A stretch of 64,000 bases of DNA from Pseudonocardia alaniniphila. GTDB lineage: Bacteria > Actinomycetota > Actinomycetes > Mycobacteriales > Pseudonocardiaceae. The stretch's first letter is position 1, and every line of letters starts with the position of its first letter. Below are positions 59,848-64,000 of the stretch, in pieces. Made by a program: the position numbers and the translations under genes. The stretch covers positions 124,001-188,000 of the forward strand of contig NZ_JAKXMK010000008.1 of NCBI RefSeq assembly GCF_022524485.1. Reading direction: 5' to 3'. A model generated the notes under the pieces. That model saw nothing but the letters and a program-made list of their open reading frames with translations. It ran no database searches and had not been told where the DNA came from.

Positions 59848-60246
59848 TCAGTACATCATCCGCGGGTCGTCGTAGTACTTGAATTCGAGCAGGTTGTTCG
59901 ACGGGTCGGCGAGCACGAACGACTCGTGTTCCTCGGCACGGCCCGCGAAGCGGTGGAACGGCTCGGCGAAGAACGACAGGCCCCGGGTTCGCGCGAGGCG
60001 CAGGAGCCGTTCCCAGTCCTCGCGACGGCGAAACGTCACGCCGAAGTGCCGGGGATACAGCTCGGGCGCCTCGTCGACGCGGTCCGACAGGTGACAGACG
60101 ACCTGGTCGCCGAAGAAGTCCAGGGTGATCCGGTCGGCGTAGCGGCGGGCGAGCTTGCAGCCGAGCCCCGTGACGTAGAAGTCCTGAGCCGCGTCCAGGT
60201 CCGCCGCCGGGATGGCCAGGTGGAACACGTCGTCGTGGTCGCGCAT
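59848..60246 (-). CDS. VOC family (glyoxalase-like) protein
   Basis: A 132-residue single VOC protein: VFHLAIPAADLDAAQDFYV opens, LDFFGDQVVCHL and FVLADPSNNLLEFKYY close. The histidine near the start and the glutamate in LLEFKYY are the usual metal ligands. Its ATG overlaps the acyltransferase stop by one base, so it is the third gene of the ligase-acyltransferase operon. Substrate unknown. Confidence 0.88.
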   Translation of the reverse strand: MRDHDDVFHLAIPAADLDAAQDFYVTGLGCKLARRYADRITLDFFGDQVVCHLSDRVDEAPELYPRHFGVTFRRREDWERLLRLARTRGLSFFAEPFHRFAGRAEEHESFVLADPSNNLLEFKYYDDPRMMY

Positions 60247-61472
60247 CAGGCGTCCATGCTCCGCAGGGCCGGCTGCCCTGCCTCGATCGCGTCGCTTCCT
60301 CCGGTGTCAGCACTCGCAGCGGCCCGAGTCCGACGGGGCAGGCCCCACCCGCGGCCCGCGGTGCGGGACTTCCCGGTCAAGGGCAGGCTGATCGCCGTCC
60401 GCTGCAGCACCTCGACGACGAGCAGTGCCCCGACCACCGCCACCCCGTACACGGCAAAGCTGGACCAGGGGGCCGACAGCTGCGCGGCAGGCGAGGCGGC
60501 GCCTGCCACGGTGAGCGCCCACAGGATCGTCGGGTGCAGCAGGAACACCCCGAAGGACCGGTCGGAGGCGCGCTCGACGAAGCGCGACGCCCGCCCGCCC
60601 GCGCGTCTGTCGGCCCATGCGGCCCCGATCGCATAGAAGGCCGCGGTCACCGCCACCGACCACGGCAGCATCACCGGCTGGAAGACGTCGGTGGCGAACT
60701 CGGCGCCGACGCCGTGCGCGATCGACCACTGGTAACGGCCCTCGGCGAGGGCGCCGCCCAGCAGCACCGCGGCGACGATGAGGCCGGTGTGGCCCCGGAT
60801 CCAGGAGTCGACGCGCGAGGCGTGCACAGCGGCGACCCCGCCGAGCACGAGGAAGAACTGGTAGCTCAGCAGGACCGACCCGAGGTAGGGCAGCAGCTCC
60901 GCCTTCGCGCCGGTGGGCACCGGGTCGTGCAGCCACAGGTCGATCAGCACCTGCAGGAACGCGCTCGCGGCCAGCAGCATCCCGTGCCGGCCGCGGGTGA
61001 CCAGCAGCAGCCGCCGGAACAGCGGGAACACCAGGTAGAACTGCAGCGACACCAGCAGGAAGTACAGGTGGAACCACGCCGTGCCGGTCGCCACGTTGCG
61101 CAGCAGCACGAGCAGCGCCGGACCGATCGGAAGCGGTGCGGTGACCAGCCCGAGCCCGGTGTAGACCACCGACCACACCACGTACGGCACGCCGACCAGC
61201 AGGAGCCTGCGGCGCCAGAACGGCAAAGGGTGCACACCGCCGTCCCGGTAGCGATGGGTGAGCACGAACGCGGTGAGGACGAAGAAGGCCTCGCGGGTGA
61301 AGTGCAGCAGCATCACCACGGCACCGCCGGGCACGCTGTCGAGCGGGTTCACCGTCGAGACCGTGTGCACGCCGATCACGCAGGCGAAGGTCAGCACCCG
61401 GACCATGTCGGCCGGGTAGACGTGCACGGTGCGGCCCATGGGGCGCCGGAGCTCGAAGGCGCCCGCCGTCAT
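60246..61472 (-). CDS. Membrane acyltransferase (acyltransferase 3 family)
   Basis: A 408-residue protein with about ten predicted helices. The N-terminal FACVIGVHTVSTVNP holds the conserved His of the family, and FLVLGGVAAVHASRV and RSFGVFLLHPTILWAL are later conserved helices. These enzymes O-acylate glycans or lipids from acyl-CoA across the membrane. ATG 61472 overlaps the ligase stop (ATGA), so the ligase may supply the acyl-CoA it uses. Tail after the last helix is basic. Confidence 0.85.
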   Translation of the reverse strand: MTAGAFELRRPMGRTVHVYPADMVRVLTFACVIGVHTVSTVNPLDSVPGGAVVMLLHFTREAFFVLTAFVLTHRYRDGGVHPLPFWRRRLLLVGVPYVVWSVVYTGLGLVTAPLPIGPALLVLLRNVATGTAWFHLYFLLVSLQFYLVFPLFRRLLLVTRGRHGMLLAASAFLQVLIDLWLHDPVPTGAKAELLPYLGSVLLSYQFFLVLGGVAAVHASRVDSWIRGHTGLIVAAVLLGGALAEGRYQWSIAHGVGAEFATDVFQPVMLPWSVAVTAAFYAIGAAWADRRAGGRASRFVERASDRSFGVFLLHPTILWALTVAGAASPAAQLSAPWSSFAVYGVAVVGALLVVEVLQRTAISLPLTGKSRTAGRGWGLPRRTRAAASADTGGSDAIEAGQPALRSMDA

Positions 61473-63004
61473 CGGCCGCTCGCCGCGAGCTCGTCGGCGA
61501 GCTGGCGGCGCAGCTCGGTGCGGCGCACCTTCCCCGTCGGTGCCAGCGGGAAGCCTCCGACCAGCCGGAACTCGGCGGGTCGCTTGTAGCGGGCCAGGTG
61601 AACGGTGCAGAGCTTCACCAGCCGCCGGACGAGCTGCGCGCCCGCAGCGGCGTCCAGCTCGTCGGCGGGACGGATCAGGGCGATGGGCACGGCGCCCAGC
61701 ACGTCGTCGGGCCGGCCGATGACCACCGCGTCGGCCACAGCGGGCTCGTCGAGCAGGACCTCCTCGATCTCGCGCGGGTAGACCAGCTCGCCGCCGCGGT
61801 TCACCACGTCGTCGGCGCGCCCGACCAGGTACAGGTACCCGTCGTCGTCGAGCCTGCCCAGGTCGGCGGTGTCGAGCCAGTGCGCGTCGTCGATCCGGTC
61901 GGCGCCCCTCCCGTCGGCGTAGCCGCGGATCACCCCGGCTCCGCGGATCCGCACCCGGCCGACCGCACCCGGCGGGCACACGCCGCCATCGGGCCCGATC
62001 ACCTCGAGCTCCACGTCGACCGGCAGCCCGACCGACCCGGGCCGAGCCGGGGCGTCGAGCGGGGTCGCCGTGATCTGGCTCGCGGCCTCGGTCATCCCGT
62101 AGCTCTCGACGACCGGGACCCCGGTGGCCGCCGCGATGAGCCGTCCCACGTTCTCGGAGAGCGGCGCGGAGGCAGACCGCACGAACCGCAGCCGCTGCGG
62201 GAGCACCGGGATCTTCTCCCGGGACAGGATCGTCAGGACCGCAGGCACCGCGTTCAGCCACGTGATGTCGTGCGCGGCGAGCAGCGGCCAGAACCCCGTG
62301 CGGTGGAAGCGGCGGTCCAGCACCAGGGTCGCCCCCGACACCAGGGTCGCGAGCAGGCCCACCACCTGGCCGTTGATGTGGAACAGCGGTAGCGGGTTGA
62401 AGCCGCGGTCGGCGGCGGTGAGCCGGTGGTGGCGCGCCACGGCCCCGGCGACGTGCAGCAGCTGCTCCTCCGCCAGCACGACCGTCTTGGGGGCTCCGGT
62501 CGACCCGGAGGTCAGCAGGGCGGCGGAGCCGGGCGGGCCGTCGTCGGGCACCGGGGCGCCCGGATCCGCGACCGGGTCCACCGGCAACCCGGTGCCGACC
62601 TGGACGCGCAGCCCCGGACGCAGCGCGCGGTCGGTGATGACGAGAACGGGACGCAGGGCCATGCGGGCCCGGTGCGTCTCGGCCGGGGTGGCCTCCGGGT
62701 TGACCGGCGCCGAGCAACGCCCGGCGGCGATCACCGACAGGTGCACGACGGCGAACGAGAGGGGGTCGTCGATGTCGACCAGTACCCGCGCACCGTGCGG
62801 CACGTGGAGCGCGTCGAGCTCACGCGACCATGCGCGCGCAGCCGCGTCGATGCCGGCGTTGTCGATGACCCGGTGGGTGCGGGCGTCCTCCAGGAACGTC
62901 TTGTGCGGGTGGCCGGCAGAACGGGAGCGCAACAGACCGCGCAAGCGGATGGGCACGAGAGTCCACGCTGGACGAGCTTGCTGTGTGCGTGCTGTGTAAG
63001 GCAT
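61469..63004 (-). CDS. AMP-dependent acyl-CoA ligase
   Basis: A 511-residue ANL ligase. Adenylation loop SAALLTSGSTGAPKTVVL (about 155-172), YGMTEAASQI, HWLDTADLGRLDDDGYLYLV and the catalytic lysine in LAPTGKVRRTEL near the C-terminus are intact. Start uncertain: ATG 63004 lacks a ribosome binding site, and GTG 62956 (VPIRLRGLL) is an alternative closer to family N-termini. It is the first gene of a coupled operon with an acyltransferase and a VOC protein. Confidence 0.85.
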   Translation of the reverse strand: MPYTARTQQARPAWTLVPIRLRGLLRSRSAGHPHKTFLEDARTHRVIDNAGIDAAARAWSRELDALHVPHGARVLVDIDDPLSFAVVHLSVIAAGRCSAPVNPEATPAETHRARMALRPVLVITDRALRPGLRVQVGTGLPVDPVADPGAPVPDDGPPGSAALLTSGSTGAPKTVVLAEEQLLHVAGAVARHHRLTAADRGFNPLPLFHINGQVVGLLATLVSGATLVLDRRFHRTGFWPLLAAHDITWLNAVPAVLTILSREKIPVLPQRLRFVRSASAPLSENVGRLIAAATGVPVVESYGMTEAASQITATPLDAPARPGSVGLPVDVELEVIGPDGGVCPPGAVGRVRIRGAGVIRGYADGRGADRIDDAHWLDTADLGRLDDDGYLYLVGRADDVVNRGGELVYPREIEEVLLDEPAVADAVVIGRPDDVLGAVPIALIRPADELDAAAGAQLVRRLVKLCTVHLARYKRPAEFRLVGGFPLAPTGKVRRTELRRQLADELAASGR

Positions 63005-63111
63005 GTGAAGAGCCGGTCCGTCCGCACCGCGGTCGGTGCCGTGCGCCTGATGGCTGTGACGACCCTCAACTCACACCGGATGGTGCCGTCATCGCGTTGA
63101 CGGTCCCTCAC

Positions 63112-63144
63112 GTCCGTCGCGATGACGAGGTTCGTGTCCAGGAG
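63112..63144 (-). pseudogene. Remnant of a VapC-type PIN toxin
   Basis: Directly after the antitoxin stop the minus strand reads ALLDTNLVIATD, the unmistakable opening of a PIN-domain toxin with its first catalytic aspartate. The expected overlapping start is in another frame, and after about 12 codons the reading turns into unrelated sequence running into the ligase start. It is a truncated, frameshifted vapC. Confidence 0.6.
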
Positions 63145-63147
63145 AGC

Positions 63148-63396
63148 TCACGCCGGGGACCCCGGATCGTGGACGACGTCGTCGACGCGGTCCCGATCGG
63201 CGCTCCACTCCGGGTCGGCCGGGCCGCTGAACAGATCGGACACCTCGGTGTGCGTACGCCAGCTGTGGGGCGCGACAGGCACCAGGCGCGCGCTCGGCCT
63301 GCCGCCCACGGTGATGGTCACCTCCTCCCCCTGCTCGACGCGGCGTACCAGCTCGGAGGCCTGTTGCCGGAGCTCGTGCAGTCCCACGACGGTCAC
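63148..63396 (-). CDS. Type II toxin-antitoxin system antitoxin (Phd/YefM family)
   Basis: An 82-residue antitoxin. VTVVGLHELRQQASELVRRV is the Phd/YefM dimerisation and DNA-binding start, then EQGEEVTITVGGRPSARLVPV; the acidic tail SDLFSGPADPEWSADRDRVDDVVHD is the toxin-neutralising region, as in VapB partners of PIN toxins. GTG 63396 is chosen because a palindrome lies 13 bp upstream. Its toxin gene is only a scrap, so the protein is an orphan antitoxin. Confidence 0.82.
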   Translation of the reverse strand: MTVVGLHELRQQASELVRRVEQGEEVTITVGGRPSARLVPVAPHSWRTHTEVSDLFSGPADPEWSADRDRVDDVVHDPGSPA

Positions 63397-63408
63397 GCCG
63401 CATGGCGT

Positions 63409-63420
63409 AGCACAAGTGCT
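63409..63420. promoter_or_regulatory. Antitoxin operator-like palindrome
   Basis: AGCACAAGTGCT is a 5-2-5 perfect inverted repeat 13 bp upstream of the antitoxin GTG. Antitoxins of this family repress their own promoter at such sites. Confidence 0.4.
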
Positions 63421-63555
63421 CCCCATGCGCCTCATTCCGTCCGTGCACCCAGACGCCGGGGGATCACCTAACTCGAGGCATGAGCGTCTTGTTCATCGTC
63501 AAAGCACCGATTCGACCCACCGTGCTGTATCCGGGAGCCACCGCCGTGGCGAGCG

Positions 63556-63586
63556 GGGGCCGGGCCGCGTGCGCGGGCCCGGCCCC
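63556..63586 (-). terminator. Strong hairpin downstream of the AraC gene
   Basis: GGGGCCGGGCC (63556-63566) and GGCCCGGCCCC (63576-63586) form a perfect 11-bp stem with a 9-nt loop. It lies 160 bp after the AraC stop and before the antitoxin gene. No U-tract, as common in actinomycetes. Confidence 0.5.
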
Positions 63587-63746
63587 ACCCCTCGGGCCAG
63601 GGATCAAGCCTCGCGCGACTCGGGGGCTCCCCAGCCCCGTTCGCGTCTGACCGGCCCCCTCGTCGGCTGCGAACACAGTCGACCAGCCCGAGGCTTCAAC
63701 GTGAATGACGATTCCTCTTCGACACCATGCGTTTCCTCTAGCACGG

Positions 63747-64000
63747 TCACGGGAGCAGCCCGGCGAAGTGCTCACGCCGCCAGCCGGTCGGCGTCGTCCC
63801 GAACTCCCGCCGGAACGCCCGTACGAACGTACTGACGTCGCGGAACCCGACGGCAGCGGCGATGCTCGATATCGCGCGGTCGTACCTCGGGTCGGAGAGC
63901 ATCGCCTGTGCCGCGAGCAGCCGCTGCTCGCGGAGGTAGGCACCCGGCGTGGTCCCGATCCGCTCGAACAGGGTGTACAGGCGGGCAACCGACACGTGAT
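63747..64000 (-). CDS. AraC family regulator, partial (N-terminus beyond right edge)
   Basis: Only the C-terminal 83 residues are in the window, covering the double HTH. HVSVARLYTLFERIG and the recognition segment AVGFRDVSTFVRAFRREFG, followed by GTTPTGWRREHF, are the standard AraC/XylS signature. The ligand domain and start lie beyond 64000, so target and effector are unknown. Ends at 63747 ahead of a strong hairpin. Confidence 0.9.
   Translation of the reverse strand, partial: HVSVARLYTLFERIGTTPGAYLREQRLLAAQAMLSDPRYDRAISSIAAAVGFRDVSTFVRAFRREFGTTPTGWRREHFAGLLP

Larger units (their letters stand above)
63397..63746. other. 350-bp intergenic region between AraC and antitoxin genes
   Basis: It holds the antitoxin operator-like palindrome (63409-63420) and a strong 11-bp-stem hairpin (63556-63586), both listed separately. 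No gene with normal codon use seen. Confidence 0.55.

Noticed and set aside
1-64000. tRNA, rRNA, CRISPR, insertion sequences, prophage
   Set aside because: I looked for clover-leaf stems with CCA-type ends, spaced direct repeats, transposase motifs (DDE, IS110) and phage genes, and saw none.

Overview
The window is a high-GC (about 70%) chromosome segment with dense genes, many GTG starts and 1-4 bp stop/start overlaps. Gene content (PAC2 protein, PPOX/F420-type flavoprotein, EgtD, RecBCD together with SbcCD, CtaG-type oxidase assembly protein, class D flavin monooxygenases, a cytoplasmic PaoABC-like molybdenum enzyme) points to an actinomycete, most likely Pseudonocardiaceae; the genus is my inference. 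I see no rRNA, tRNA, CRISPR array, insertion sequence or prophage, so this looks like ordinary chromosome with accessory metabolic operons.

Layout. 1-11,600: a truncated CooC/ParA-like ATPase behind a Fur/Zur-like palindrome, an MFS exporter, PAC2 and DUF4262 proteins, a transketolase/PDH-E1-like enzyme divergent from an Lrp regulator with a perfect 17-bp palindrome between them, a BCCT osmolyte transporter, quinone reductase, MBL hydrolase and a methyltransferase. 11,643-14,865: a translationally coupled three-gene catabolic operon (Gfo/Idh dehydrogenase, DUF993 aldolase-like protein, TIM-barrel isomerase) behind a LacI-type operator. 15,047-19,968: a large unknown protein, phosphoglucomutase, a secreted Excalibur-like protein and small unknowns.

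20,162-44,340 is rich in DNA-end-processing genes: a complete recC-recB-recD operon, then sbcD-sbcC followed by a NurA-like nuclease gene in one overlapping operon, and, about 7 kb further on, a HerA-like hexameric ATPase with an unusual TKTS P-loop. Between these lie a MOSC protein, a CtaG-like protein and an acyl-CoA synthetase flanked by two paralogous small membrane proteins. Together SbcCD, NurA-like and HerA-like proteins reproduce the archaeal Mre11-Rad50-HerA-NurA resection set inside a bacterium that also has RecBCD. This is the most interesting system in the window.

44,508-64,000: VOC, cupin and SDR genes, an AhpD-fold protein that has lost its redox cysteine pair, a GT-C-like membrane protein, a PaoABC-like aldehyde oxidoreductase operon ending in its own TetR gene (with a 25-bp operator-like palindrome at its promoter), a glutamine amidotransferase, TetR, a chorismate mutase without signal peptide, a class D flavin oxidoreductase, an EgtD without its usual partners, a LacI regulator, an operon of acyl-CoA ligase, membrane acyltransferase and VOC protein, an antitoxin followed by a scrap of a VapC toxin, and the C-terminal DNA-binding domain of an AraC regulator cut by the right edge.
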